DNA of 64,000 bases from Hymenobacter pini (GCF_020421205.1 NZ_JAIZZH010000007.1:1-64000); one strand, 5' to 3'; positions 17,858 through 29,016 are shown, numbered from the stretch's first letter. Program-made: numbers and translations. Notes: generated from the sequence alone by a model not told the origin.

Positions 17858-18451
17858 ATGTCTATTGCTACTATAATTCGTCTGTTGCTGCTGTTGTGCG
17901 GCCTGGCCCTGAGCACGCGGGCCAGTGCGCAGGATACCATTCTAATGACCGACGGGGAGGAGCTGCCCGGTAAGGTGCTCACCATCACGCCCGAAGTGAT
18001 TACCTACGTGAAGTCGGCTACCGATACAATCCGCCTAGCAGCCTCCCAGGTTTTCCTGATTCGGTACCCGAATGGGACCAAAGATGTTATTCAGCACCCG
18101 CCCGCGCCAACGGCGCCCACGCTCAGCCGCGAAGCGGCCTATGCCCAAGGCCGGCACGATGCCCGTGCCCATTTTAAGGCACCGGGCGTGTTCTGGGGCA
18201 CGTATGCGACTACTGTGGCTACCGGCTACGGCGGAGTGGCTACGGGCCTGGCTATGGCGCTGGTTCCGCCCGCCGAGCGCAACCTTCAGGTACCCGACGC
18301 CGCGCTGCTCCGCAACCCCAACTATGTGGCGGGCTACCGACGGCAGGCGCAAAACAAAAAATTGGGTAGTGCCGCTGGGGGCTTTGGGGCTGGCGTGGGT
18401 ACCATGGCGGTGGTGCTGGCAGTACTGCTGAGTGCCTACGGCTTACACTGA
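17858..18451 (+). CDS. Membrane-associated protein sharing the N-terminal domain of its neighbour
   Basis: A 197-residue protein with a signal peptide ending SAQ and then the same domain as the preceding gene: GEELPGKVLTITPEVITYVK and VFLIRYPNGTKDVI align residue by residue with the upstream copy. The C-terminal halves differ; here there are two hydrophobic segments with glycine zippers (ATTVATGYGGVATGLAMALV; AAGGFGAGVGTMAVVLAVLL). Tandem duplication followed by replacement of the C-terminus is the simplest reading. Probably co-transcribed with 17108-17848. Confidence 0.6.
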   Translation: MSIATIIRLLLLLCGLALSTRASAQDTILMTDGEELPGKVLTITPEVITYVKSATDTIRLAASQVFLIRYPNGTKDVIQHPPAPTAPTLSREAAYAQGRHDARAHFKAPGVFWGTYATTVATGYGGVATGLAMALVPPAERNLQVPDAALLRNPNYVAGYRRQAQNKKLGSAAGGFGAGVGTMAVVLAVLLSAYGLH

Positions 18452-18520
18452 ACAGTAGGCAACTCGGCAGTAACCTGCACCGTACAACGTGTACAACTCA
18501 CCTAACAAACCCTACCCATC

Positions 18521-18739
18521 ATGGACGCTAACAACAACGGCATCAACGACTCGACCGAGCTGCGCGCTCGGGGCAACTGGAACGAAATCAAAGGCCAGGC
18601 CAAGCAAAAGTGGGGCAACCTCACCGACGATGACCTGAGCTACGAGGAAGGCCAGCAGGATGAGTGGTTTGGCCGCCTGCAACAGAAAACCGGCGAAACC
18701 ATTGACGACATCAAGAACTGGTTCCACCGTACGTTCTAA
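18521..18739 (+). CDS. CsbD family stress-response protein
   Basis: A 72-residue acidic protein. The core GNWNEIKGQAKQKWGNLTDDDL is the standard CsbD signature, followed by a second helical half ending in WF. CsbD proteins are abundant in general stress responses, and their biochemical role is not known. The length is typical. It is monocistronic, with a terminator at 18768-18805. Confidence 0.9.
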   Translation: MDANNNGINDSTELRARGNWNEIKGQAKQKWGNLTDDDLSYEEGQQDEWFGRLQQKTGETIDDIKNWFHRTF

Positions 18740-18744
18740 TTATC

Positions 18745-18758
18745 GGGCTATATAGCCC
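18745..18758. promoter_or_regulatory. 14-base perfect palindrome
   Basis: gggctatatagccc lies between the CsbD stop and its terminator. It may be part of the terminator fold or a protein-binding site; nothing more can be said. Confidence 0.3.
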
Positions 18759-18767
18759 ATATGTTGC

Positions 18768-18806
18768 AAAACGGCCTGATGCCAAACGGTATCAGGCCGT
18801 TTTTGC
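18768..18806 (+). terminator. Terminator after csbD
   Basis: aaaacggcctgat (18768-18780) pairs with atcaggccgtttt (18791-18803) and is followed by T. Confidence 0.9.
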
Positions 18807-18880
18807 GTTGATGCGTAACTGCTGAGCTTATATATAATTATTAATATATTTTTTATAAATTTACTCAAGGCATTTCTCTC

Positions 18881-19453
18881 ATGATTACGACTCTGGAAGA
18901 CGTACGCACGCTAGGCAACACGGCCCTGCTGCGGCTGCCTAAAACGGCGTTTTTTTGTTCCCGAGAGTATCCGATTAGCATTGAGAAGGTAGCGTATCTA
19001 TGGGCCATGGAGCAGCGGCAGCTGGGGTACTGCGTGCTGTCGGGGTTTCATTCACGGCTGGAGCAAAGCATTTTCCGGTTTCTGCGCCGGGCCGAGCAAC
19101 AACCCATCGTATACGCGTTGGGTCGAGGCATCCAGCCCTTCATGGCCATGGACTACGAGCGGGATATTCAGCAGGGCCGGTTGCTATTCGTCACGCCTTT
19201 TGAGCAGGAAGTAGCCACCGTAACGCAGGAAACAGCCAGTATCCGTAACGCGCTGATTGCCGATTTGGCGGACCGGTTTTTCGTTCCCTACGTGCGGCCG
19301 GGCGGCAACCTAGAGAAGCTTCTGCGCAGCGAGGAAGTGCGCAGCAAACCCATTCTCACCCTGAACCTGCCCGAGAATCAGTCGATTATTGCGCGTGGTG
19401 CTCAATTGTACCGGCCGCCAGGGTTACTGGGGGGCGCGCGGGTTGGCCCTTAA
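18881..19453 (+). CDS. DprA/Smf-like Rossmann (SLOG) protein
   Basis: A 190-residue single-domain protein related to the DNA-processing DprA/SLOG fold. Visible segments are LGNTALLRLPKTAFFCSREYP, YLWAMEQRQLGYCVLSGFHSRLE and QPIVYALGRGIQ, matching the nucleotide-binding part of SLOG proteins in order. It is shorter than true DprA (about 370 residues) and lacks the C-terminal winged helix, so it is probably a ligand-sensing or accessory protein and not the competence factor. An AT-rich stretch at 18825-18870 precedes it. Confidence 0.65.
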   Translation: MITTLEDVRTLGNTALLRLPKTAFFCSREYPISIEKVAYLWAMEQRQLGYCVLSGFHSRLEQSIFRFLRRAEQQPIVYALGRGIQPFMAMDYERDIQQGRLLFVTPFEQEVATVTQETASIRNALIADLADRFFVPYVRPGGNLEKLLRSEEVRSKPILTLNLPENQSIIARGAQLYRPPGLLGGARVGP

Positions 19454-19504
19454 CGGCCGTATTGCGTATGGTAGGGCTCAGCACTCCACTCCTACTCTCT
19501 GGCT

Positions 19505-20335
19505 ATGTCACTTACTTCTTCAGTGCAGCAGGCGCTGCCCACTTCTCCGTCCTCCGGCATCAAGGCGCTGGCCCGCTTTGGTTTTGCCGCCAAGGGCATT
19601 GTGTACCTGCTGATGGGCCTGCTAGCCCTGTTGGCCGCCACCGGCCAGCAGGGTGGCCAGACCGCCGATAAAAAGCAGGCCGTGCAAACCCTGCAAAGCC
19701 TGCCGGGTGGCCCGGTATTGCTTGGGTTTATTGCGTTTGGCCTGCTGGGCTACATCGTGTGGCGCTTTACCCAAGCCCTGCGCGACACGGAGAACAAAGG
19801 CTCCGGTGCTAAGGGCATTGGTCGGCGCCTGGGGTACGCGGGCAGCGGGCTACTTTACGCCAGCCTAGCCTGGTACGCCGCCAACCTAGCTCTGAAGGGC
19901 TCTGCCAGCCAGGGCGGCAACACCCAGCAAAGCCTGGTAGCCCGGGTACTAAGCTGGCCGGCCGGTGAGTGGATTATTATGTTGGTGGGGGTAATTACCA
20001 TCGGCGTGGGCATTTACCAAATCGTCAAAGCCTATTCGGGCTCCTTCCACAAGCACGTCAACAGCGCCGATATTCCGGCCGGTCAGCAGAATACCGTGTA
20101 CCGTATTGGGCAGCTTGGCTACACCGCCCGAGGCATTGTAATGGGTATTCTGGGCTACTTTCTGGTGCAGGCCGGGCGCCAGCACCGCGCTGCTGCCGTG
20201 GGCACCACCGATGAAGCTTTCGACCTGCTGGCCACCATGGGGCCGGCCGTATTGGGTGTAGTAGCCGCCGGGCTGATGTGCTACGGTTTGTACATGCTGG
20301 TGCAGGCAAAATACCCCGTTCTGCCTCGAATTTGA
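19505..20335 (+). CDS. DUF1206 membrane protein
   Basis: A 276-residue integral membrane protein with three copies of a two-helix unit, each introduced by a related motif: ARFGFAAKGIVYLLMGLLAL, RRLGYAGSGLLYASLAWYA and QLGYTARGIVMGILGYF. This triple R-x-G-Y/F-x-A-x-G-I-V-Y pattern defines DUF1206. Six TM helices are predicted. The function is unknown, with a suggested envelope stress role. It is probably co-transcribed with the upstream SLOG gene (51-base gap). Confidence 0.8.
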   Translation: MSLTSSVQQALPTSPSSGIKALARFGFAAKGIVYLLMGLLALLAATGQQGGQTADKKQAVQTLQSLPGGPVLLGFIAFGLLGYIVWRFTQALRDTENKGSGAKGIGRRLGYAGSGLLYASLAWYAANLALKGSASQGGNTQQSLVARVLSWPAGEWIIMLVGVITIGVGIYQIVKAYSGSFHKHVNSADIPAGQQNTVYRIGQLGYTARGIVMGILGYFLVQAGRQHRAAAVGTTDEAFDLLATMGPAVLGVVAAGLMCYGLYMLVQAKYPVLPRI

Positions 20336-20348
20336 GGATTTAGATTCT

Positions 20349-20449
20349 AGAACTGAGAGCTTAGAAGTGAGAAGGAGTAGGTGCGTTCTGTTATCCCGTT
20401 TGGGTTGCAAAACGTATCTACCCCTTCTCACTTCTAAGCTCTCAGTTCT
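20349..20449. repeat. Large inverted repeat between convergent genes
   Basis: Arms 20349-20387 and 20411-20449 (39 bases each) are reverse complements with 3 mismatches; the outer 27 bases match perfectly. The arm shares gaagtgagaa with the repeat at 5247-5323. There is no T-run of standard terminator type, yet its position between the convergent stops at 20335 and 20462 suits a bidirectional terminator. Confidence 0.85.
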
Positions 20450-20461
20450 TGGGGCTCTCTT

Positions 20462-21673
20462 TTACCCCACGTAATCCTGCAGGTACTGATACCGCTCAGT
20501 AAGCTGGCCGTTGCGGGCAATGGTAGCCCGCTCAACTACGGCATCACCGCCCTCATGCAAGAGGTGAGGCAGCACGTTGTCGATGAGCTGGCGGCCGAAG
20601 TCCCGGCTGGCGTTGCGCGGCAACTCGCAGGGGAGGTTGTCCACGGCCATGATGGTGATGTTATCGGGCCGAGCGTAGGCGGGCTCCAACTCGCTGGTGG
20701 TGGGGTTGTAGTCGAAGGCCGGCTCCTGGATGGTGCTGCTGCGCTTGGTAGTGGGGATGGAGCCGTCCACGTCGCAGGTCACATCGGCAATGGTATCGAG
20801 GCGGAAGTGGGAGCGGCGGGTATCGTGCTCCGAAAACAGCCGGGGGCCCTGCGGGTGCCAGTAGGCGCAGGCTATGAGTAGATTAGTGACGGGCAGAAAG
20901 TTCTGGAACGTGCTTTCATACTCGTGGGGGTTGCAGTGAAAATCGGGGGTATCCCACACCCGGCCGTCGCGGCGGCGGTTGTAGTCGGAGCTGCGCAGCT
21001 GGCAGTACACCGGCTCGGTGAAGTCGTGGTAGAGGTAATCGTACACGCTCACGCGCCGGATGCCCATCATGTCCAGAACTTCCACCGCGCCCTGACCCAC
21101 GCGGCCGGTACCGGTTACGGCTATTTTGATGGGTGGCAGGCGCTTCACCTTGAAAAATTCCTCCTGCATATCTTCCATGTCCACGCACTCGTAGGCCGGC
21201 TTTAGCTCGTAGAGGCCGTGCTTGCGGCCATAAGTCAGCAGGCCGTTGTAAGCCCCCACAATACCGGCCCAGCGCCCGAAGGCTACAATTCGCTCCCCGT
21301 TTTCATTGGTGAGCAGCTCATAGTCGATGAGGGTAATGTTCTTAGCCAGCACCTGGCGCAGCAGCTCCCGGTTGGCGGGCTGCTTTTTCACGGTGTGCGA
21401 GAAGAACAGGTAGGTTTTGTTGGGAATGAGCTGCGCCACGGGCACCTCTTTCACCCCCATCAGAATGTCGCAATCCGACACATCGGGGCGCACTTCCAGA
21501 CCCAGGTTGCGGTATTCCTGGTCGGAGAAGCAGCGGATGGGGCTTTCCTGGACTACTATTTTCAGGCCGGGGAAACGGGCTTCGGCCTCGGTGCATTTTT
21601 TGGGGGTGAGCGGAACGCGTTTATCGGGCGGGGTTTTGCCTTCTCGGATCAGGCCAATGGTAACAGGACGCAT
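20462..21673 (-). CDS. Saccharopine/alanine dehydrogenase-like NAD(P) oxidoreductase
   Basis: A 403-residue cytosolic enzyme of the alanine dehydrogenase/PNT superfamily, closest in layout to lysine-forming saccharopine dehydrogenases. The N-terminal substrate domain opens with GLIREGKTPPDKRVPLTP and contains YLFFSHTVKKQP. The Rossmann segment is IAVTGTGRVGQGAVEVLDMMG. The segment DVTCDVDGSIP is typical of the saccharopine branch. Substrate choice (saccharopine or another amino acid) cannot be fixed from sequence alone. It is divergent from gcvP with about 175 bases between starts. Confidence 0.75.
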   Translation of the reverse strand: MRPVTIGLIREGKTPPDKRVPLTPKKCTEAEARFPGLKIVVQESPIRCFSDQEYRNLGLEVRPDVSDCDILMGVKEVPVAQLIPNKTYLFFSHTVKKQPANRELLRQVLAKNITLIDYELLTNENGERIVAFGRWAGIVGAYNGLLTYGRKHGLYELKPAYECVDMEDMQEEFFKVKRLPPIKIAVTGTGRVGQGAVEVLDMMGIRRVSVYDYLYHDFTEPVYCQLRSSDYNRRRDGRVWDTPDFHCNPHEYESTFQNFLPVTNLLIACAYWHPQGPRLFSEHDTRRSHFRLDTIADVTCDVDGSIPTTKRSSTIQEPAFDYNPTTSELEPAYARPDNITIMAVDNLPCELPRNASRDFGRQLIDNVLPHLLHEGGDAVVERATIARNGQLTERYQYLQDYVG

Positions 21674-21792
21674 GCGGTGGGAACGGGTGGGTTTCGGGGG
21701 CTAAATCTGCGGAAAATTGTTGAGTCCCACTTTGCAGCCGCCGGGCTAAACATTTGCCCACTTATCGGTTTAAGGGTGAAGCCTTTTCGCGC

Positions 21793-21800
21793 TACCTTTG
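21793..21800 (+). promoter_or_regulatory. Candidate -7 element of gcvP
   Basis: An exact TACCTTTG match to the TAnnTTTG consensus, 49 bases before the ATG at 21850. It lies inside the longer upstream in-frame extension, which argues against starting the gene at 21754. Confidence 0.6.
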
Positions 21801-21849
21801 TAGGGGCTCCGTTGGGGCCGCTTGCATTGCCACCCTCACCCTTCTCTTT

Positions 21850-24774
<2,925 letters not shown>

Positions 24775-24797
24775 TTACGCCGGCTTAGTCTAATATG

Positions 24798-24833
24798 AAA
24801 GGCCCCGCAACTCGTGTTGCGGGGCCTTTTTAT
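24798..24833 (+). terminator. Terminator of gcvP
   Basis: aaaggccccgcaa (24798-24810) with ttgcggggcctttt (24817-24830), followed by T. Confidence 0.93.
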
Positions 24834-24866
24834 GTCGGTACTACAGGGACAGAGAGCTGGCCTAAG

Positions 24867-25163
24867 TTAGTTCTTACTGAAGCAGTTGCGGTACATGTAG
24901 CCGTTTTGGGTTTGGCCGTTGGTAGTTACGCGCACCTTCACAAAATAGGCATCTACGGTATCCATCACCTGCACTTCGTTGCCAGAGTTGATGGTAGCCA
25001 GCTGGCGCGAATCTTTCGTCATGCCATCATAGAGGATGCACTCTACCACGGTATTGTGCGGTACCGGCGTAGTATTGGTACGGTTAGAGCGGGATTCGTC
25101 TTTGGAGGCGCTGCAGGAAGCCAGGGCAGCTAGTACAAAAAGGGAGAGTAGAGTTCTTTTCAT
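24867..25163 (-). CDS. Small lipoprotein with SH3-like domain
   Basis: A 98-residue lipoprotein. MKRTLLSLFVLAALASCS gives a signal peptide with lipobox LASC. The mature C-terminal half (ATINSGNEVQVMDTVDAYFVKVRV ... NGYMYRNCF) has the strand pattern of a bacterial SH3 domain. The start at 25163 removes ten unlikely residues encoded upstream. No operon partner is visible; function unknown. Confidence 0.7.
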   Translation of the reverse strand: MKRTLLSLFVLAALASCSASKDESRSNRTNTTPVPHNTVVECILYDGMTKDSRQLATINSGNEVQVMDTVDAYFVKVRVTTNGQTQNGYMYRNCFSKN

Positions 25164-25376
25164 GAATACGGCAACAGGCGGTTTATTCTGCAAAAGATAG
25201 GGATATTTTGAGATGCCCCGTACTTTTTAAAGAGCAATCAACCCAATATTTCTTCGGCTTGCAGCGTTTATCCAGGGAACGAGCACCCAGCTCCTGGCGT
25301 TTAAAGTATAGCGCGCTGCACCCAGCTAGTCTGTGGTTCGAAGCGCGCTGATCTTTCCACCGATTTCCTGTCTGCA

Positions 25377-25988
25377 ATGAACCGCATTTCCCGTTTTCTG
25401 GCTCGCCCGCTGGCCTACTCGCTGCTGGGGTTGGGCCTGCTGCTGGGAGCCAGCAGTTGCGCCACTACCGCCCGCGTGGGCGTTACTTCCGATTTTGACC
25501 ATTCCGTAAACTTCCGGGCTTATAAAACCTGGGCTTGGTATCCCACGCAACCCGTTGACACCGAAGGCGGCCCCGCCAAAGGCTACGAGTCGTTTCTGGA
25601 TAAGCGCATTCGTACGGCTGTAGAGCAACAACTGGCTCAGAAAGGCCTGACGTATTCTGAGAAAACCCCCGATGTGTACGTAGCCTACAGTGCCCGTGTG
25701 GAGGATAAGCAGCGTGCTACCGGCTCTCCGTACGGCCCGTTTGGCTACCCCTATGGCTACGGTTACTATGGCTACGGCAGCCTGTACAACCGGGGCGGCT
25801 ACGTAACCGATTACAAAGCTGGCACCGTTATTCTCGACTTCGTGGACGTGAAACGCAAGGAGCTAGCCTGGCGCGGCCAGGGTCAGGCGCAAGTAGATCA
25901 GCAGACGATTTCGGAAGCTGAAGTACAGCGTATTGTTACCAGCATCCTGGGCAACTACCCGCCCGGCGCGGAGCAGGCCAGCCGCTAA
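25377..25988 (+). CDS. DUF4136 lipoprotein
   Basis: A 203-residue outer-membrane or periplasmic lipoprotein with lipobox SSCAT. The segment SDFDHSVNFRAYKTWAWYP is the DUF4136 opening, and KTPDVYVAYSAR, GTVILDFVDVKRKELAWRG and VQRIVTSILGNYPP follow in the usual order. A Gly/Tyr-rich insert (YGPFGYPYGYGYYGYG) sits in the middle. Such proteins are common in Bacteroidota; function unknown. A terminator follows at 26016. Confidence 0.88.
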   Translation: MNRISRFLARPLAYSLLGLGLLLGASSCATTARVGVTSDFDHSVNFRAYKTWAWYPTQPVDTEGGPAKGYESFLDKRIRTAVEQQLAQKGLTYSEKTPDVYVAYSARVEDKQRATGSPYGPFGYPYGYGYYGYGSLYNRGGYVTDYKAGTVILDFVDVKRKELAWRGQGQAQVDQQTISEAEVQRIVTSILGNYPPGAEQASR

Positions 25989-26015
25989 ATTCCGCCGCTA
26001 TTATGCCGATTCAAG

Positions 26016-26049
26016 AAGAGGGCGTTGCCAGTTGCAACGTCCTTTTTTT
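26016..26049 (+). terminator. Terminator between convergent genes
   Basis: agggcgttgc (26019-26028) pairs with gcaacgtcct (26034-26043), one mismatch, then a long T run. It also lies at the stop of the minus-strand gene. Confidence 0.8.
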
Positions 26050-26509
26050 ATGCCTCCGGCGGCCCGGGCCTATCGGGCACGGGTAGCACCGGAACCAACC
26101 CGGGCCGGCCTTTGGGGTCGGGGCCGAAACGATTGGGACCGGAGGTACCATTTACCAACGGAATACCGATACTAAAGGCATTACCCAGCCAAGGCACCAT
26201 GAGCAGCCACCACCACCAGCCCGACAAGCCCGTATCGTGCAGACGCTTTACCGTTTGCACAATCATCAAGAAGGTAGCAGTTAGCAGCAGCAACACAGCC
26301 AGCAACTCTGCGGTGTCAACATCGGTGGAGCGCAGCAGTACCAGCCGGCACAGTACCGCGTACAGGCCAAAGCTCACCCCATAAATACCCAGCACTCGCC
26401 CCCAATACGCCCGACGCCGCAACCGGCCCCTGAATAGAAAAAACTCTTTCACTTGCTGTTGTGTAGCTATGTATCGATAACGAGAAGGATTATACACTGG
26501 GCCGGGCAT
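26048..26509 (-). CDS. DUF805 membrane protein
   Basis: A 153-residue protein with the DUF805 hallmarks FRGRLRRRAYW near the N-terminus, three to four hydrophobic segments, KRLHDTGLSGWWWWL and the terminal GPNRFGPDPKG. These proteins are found widely next to housekeeping genes and have no assigned function. The C-terminus is Pro/Gly-rich. It lies downstream of lipA on the same strand but is separated from it by a 24-base-arm inverted repeat. Confidence 0.88.
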   Translation of the reverse strand: MPGPVYNPSRYRYIATQQQVKEFFLFRGRLRRRAYWGRVLGIYGVSFGLYAVLCRLVLLRSTDVDTAELLAVLLLLTATFLMIVQTVKRLHDTGLSGWWWWLLMVPWLGNAFSIGIPLVNGTSGPNRFGPDPKGRPGLVPVLPVPDRPGPPEA

Positions 26510-26557
26510 GGTGGCCGGTATAAATCTATTGGTTTGCGCCCATAATACGCAAGCCCC

Positions 26558-26611
26558 CCGAAACCACTGCGCCCCTGCTCGTGGGTGCGAGTAGGGGCGC
26601 AGTGGTTTCGG
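26558..26611. repeat. Inverted repeat downstream of lipA
   Basis: Arms 26558-26581 and 26588-26611 are reverse complements with one mismatch around a 6-base loop. There is no T-run. The position just past the lipA stop suggests a transcript-end structure or a dispersed palindrome. Confidence 0.8.
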
Positions 26612-26627
26612 AAATAAGCCAGCAATC

Positions 26628-27542
26628 TTAGATTGGCACGTTTACGTGGCGCTCGGCGTGGTAGCTGGAGCGTACCAGCGGGCCGCTTTCCACGTATTTT
26701 AGACCCCGGCGCAGGCCTTCTTCCTTGTAGTGGGCAAACAAATCGGGGTGGATGAACTCAGCCACCTCAATGTGTCGTTTGGTGGGTTGCAGGTACTGGC
26801 CCAGCGTCAGAATGTCGAGGCCGTTGGCCACGAGGTCGTCCATGGCGCGGTACATTTCCTCCTTGGTTTCGCCCAAGCCCAGCATAATACCTGACTTGGT
26901 GCGCTTACCCGCCTCCTTGGTACGGCGGATTTGCTCCAGGCTCCGGTCGTATTTGGCCTGGGGCCGCACGAGGCGGTACAGGCTGCCTACGGTTTCCATG
27001 TTGTGCGACACCACTTCCTGGCCGCCGGCAATCATGGTATCCAGCGCGGCCCAGTTGGCCTTCACATCCGGAATCAGCGTTTCGATGGTGGTGCTGGGGC
27101 TGAGTTGCTTGGTTTGCACCACGGTTTCGTACCAGACGCTGGCTCCCCGGTCTTTTAATTCGTCCCGGTTCACGCTGGTGATTACCGCGTGCTTTACGCC
27201 CATCAGCTGAATGGCTTTTGCCACGCGACGGGGCTCATCAAGGTCATACTCGTTGGGGCGGCCGGTAGCCACGGCGCAGAACGAGCAAGAGCGCGTGCAC
27301 ACGTTGCCCAGAATCATGAAGGTAGCGGTGCCGGCACCCCAGCACTCCCCCATGTTCGGGCAGTTGCCCGATTCGCAGATAGTATGCAGCTTATGCTCAT
27401 CCACCAGACGGCGGACGTTGGCGTAGGCCGGGCCCACGGGCAGCTTCACGCGCAGCCAGTCGGGCTTGCGTGGTTTAGCGGGAGCTGCCGGAGCGGCTGC
27501 TTCAGGCTGAATGATGGGCAGAGTCAGCAACAGGTCATCCAT
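26628..27542 (-). CDS. lipA: Lipoyl synthase (radical SAM)
   Basis: Inserts two sulfurs into octanoyl-lysine on E2 and H proteins. The 304-residue protein carries both iron-sulfur cluster sites: the auxiliary cluster motif CESGNCPNMGEC and the radical SAM motif CTRSCSFC. RSSYHAERHV near the C-terminus supplies the conserved serine. The start at 27542 (MDDLLLTLP) is preferred over an upstream in-frame codon because TACCTTTG, a -7 element, lies only 4 bases upstream, so the transcript would have almost no leader. Its clients sucA-odhB, gcvP and the E1 fusion are in the same window. Confidence 0.96.
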   Translation of the reverse strand: MDDLLLTLPIIQPEAAAPAAPAKPRKPDWLRVKLPVGPAYANVRRLVDEHKLHTICESGNCPNMGECWGAGTATFMILGNVCTRSCSFCAVATGRPNEYDLDEPRRVAKAIQLMGVKHAVITSVNRDELKDRGASVWYETVVQTKQLSPSTTIETLIPDVKANWAALDTMIAGGQEVVSHNMETVGSLYRLVRPQAKYDRSLEQIRRTKEAGKRTKSGIMLGLGETKEEMYRAMDDLVANGLDILTLGQYLQPTKRHIEVAEFIHPDLFAHYKEEGLRRGLKYVESGPLVRSSYHAERHVNVPI

Positions 27543-27546
27543 GCTG

Positions 27547-27554
27547 CAAAGGTA
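27547..27554 (-). promoter_or_regulatory. -7 promoter element of lipA, almost on the start codon
   Basis: The minus strand reads TACCTTTG-CAGC-ATG. The predicted RNA start coincides with, or lies within a few bases of, the AUG. Confidence 0.6.
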
Positions 27555-27631
27555 AGGGGAATACGTGGCGGAATAGTCCACCGTTAAGACAATTCCGGCG
27601 GGCAAGAGGTTTCAGCCACGGGCCGGGGCAT

Positions 27632-27670
27632 AAAAAACTGCCGGCCGAAGCGCAGAGCATCGGCCGGCAG
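27632..27670 (-). terminator. Terminator of the 27701-28504 gene
   Basis: ctgccggccga (27638-27648) with tcggccggcag (27660-27670). On the minus strand it is followed by ttttttat. Confidence 0.88.
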
Positions 27671-27700
27671 GTGAAACGCGGCTATTGGGCGGGAGAATAG

Positions 27701-28504
27701 CTAGTTGCGGGAACCCAGGTAAACCGTCAGGTACACCGAAGGCATAAACCGGTCGTTGAGGGATTCATCCGAAATAGTCCGCTCCCGGATAATGGGGGGC
27801 GCTTTCGTGTAAGCTTCCACCATAGCCCCTACTTCCACACCGGCTACGGCGTCACGGTAGCGGCCGTATTCAAAGCTCAGCGCCCCCCGGATGTGGGCCC
27901 CCATCTGCACTTTCGTACTACCAATGCCCGAAAACAAGGGTGCCCGGTCCAGAATCCGGTCATAAGAATGTATCCGAGGGTCATACTGCTCGTCGCGGTA
28001 TTCCGTAATGGGGCCAGCGGGATTGTCGGAGTAGTTATAGCTGATGTAGTAGGGCATCAGCAGGCCTATTGACGGACCACCGCTTACCAACCCGTTTACC
28101 TGCACGCCGGAATCAGGAGCCTTCCGGAAAATGACGCGCTGTGCGCCCAGCGAAGGCCGTACCACGAAGAGGTAGTTGCTTTTCCCGCGCACAATGACCC
28201 CACCATATGGGGTCGGTATCTTCTGCTCCTTCGGGTGCTTCACTTCTACTACCTCCAAGCTCCAGAACCGGGACCAGTCCTGGTTGAGCAACCGAGTGGA
28301 GCGTACCGAAGCGCCGCCTATCAAACCGCCTCGCGTATTGAAGTTGACCCCGTAAATAAACTCCTTGCGGTACGATGGCTCGTCGTTGCTGGAGGCCAGG
28401 GTTTGGGTGGATTGCTGGGCCTGGGCCCGCAGCCCCATCCCTAAAGTGGCCACCAGCAGACTGGCACCGAAAACAAGCAGAATACGCACGGGTTTGGACG
28501 GCAT
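27701..28504 (-). CDS. Secreted outer-membrane beta-barrel-like protein
   Basis: A 267-residue exported protein with signal peptide ending RAQAQQ. The mature part has alternating strand patterns and ends in YLTVYLGSRN, with aromatic residues and spacing of a small outer-membrane barrel (YRKEFIYGVNFNTRGGLIGG; GAHIRGALSFEYGRY). No specific family recognised. The ATG at 28504 is chosen because an upstream in-frame extension has no signal peptide in frame. It is divergent from OsmC across a palindrome at 28565-28578. Confidence 0.6.
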   Translation of the reverse strand: MPSKPVRILLVFGASLLVATLGMGLRAQAQQSTQTLASSNDEPSYRKEFIYGVNFNTRGGLIGGASVRSTRLLNQDWSRFWSLEVVEVKHPKEQKIPTPYGGVIVRGKSNYLFVVRPSLGAQRVIFRKAPDSGVQVNGLVSGGPSIGLLMPYYISYNYSDNPAGPITEYRDEQYDPRIHSYDRILDRAPLFSGIGSTKVQMGAHIRGALSFEYGRYRDAVAGVEVGAMVEAYTKAPPIIRERTISDESLNDRFMPSVYLTVYLGSRN

Positions 28505-28557
28505 AGAGAGGCGAAAAATAAACTGCTGGCTCAGCAGCCGCCAGCCGCCAACCCTGC

Positions 28558-28598
28558 CGAAAGTACGTAAATTTACGTGCATACCCTGCTTACCTTAA
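28558..28598. promoter_or_regulatory. Divergent promoter region with palindromic operator candidate
   Basis: Minus-strand TACTTTCG (28558-28565) points at the outer-membrane gene; plus-strand TACCTTAA (28591-28598) points at osmC. Between them acgtaaatttacgt (28565-28578) is a perfect 14-base palindrome that overlaps the minus-strand element, as an operator would. Confidence 0.45.
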
Positions 28599-28608
28599 TC
28601 AAGTTGCC

Positions 28609-29016
28609 ATGAGCACAGCCACTGCCCGCTACGCCGGAAATTTACGCACCGAAGCTACCCACGTAGCCTCCGGCAATACCATTCTCACCGACGCCCCCGT
28701 GGACAACCACGGCCAGGGCGAGGCCTTTTCGCCCACCGACTTAGTAGCCGCCTCTCTGGGCTCGTGCATGATGACGATTATGGGCATCGTAGCCGCTCGC
28801 CACGAGTTGGACCTGACAGGGGTGCAATGGGAAGTAACCAAGCATATGGTGGCGGAACCGCGCCGCATCGGGCAGATTGACGTAACGTTCCGGCTGCCCG
28901 CGTCCCTGTCAGAAAAGGACCGCGCCATCCTGGAAAATGCCGCCCGCACCTGCCCGGTGGCTCTTAGCCTGAACCCGGAAATTCGGCAGGAAGTTCGGTT
29001 CGAGTATAGTGCTTAG
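28609..29016 (+). CDS. OsmC family peroxidase-like protein
   Basis: A 135-residue OsmC/Ohr-superfamily protein, expected to reduce organic hydroperoxides with two cysteines. Both are present: LGSCMMTIMG and ARTCPVALSL. FSPTDLVAASLGSC is the usual lead-in, and the length is typical. The regulatory palindrome upstream may respond to redox state (inference). The stop codon lies inside the left arm of a 28-base inverted repeat. Confidence 0.88.
   Translation: MSTATARYAGNLRTEATHVASGNTILTDAPVDNHGQGEAFSPTDLVAASLGSCMMTIMGIVAARHELDLTGVQWEVTKHMVAEPRRIGQIDVTFRLPASLSEKDRAILENAARTCPVALSLNPEIRQEVRFEYSA

Noticed and set aside
18881..19453. Full competence protein DprA
   Set aside because: Half the usual length and without the C-terminal winged helix.
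21754..21849. Longer start for GcvP
   Set aside because: Includes the -7 promoter element and adds residues absent from the family.
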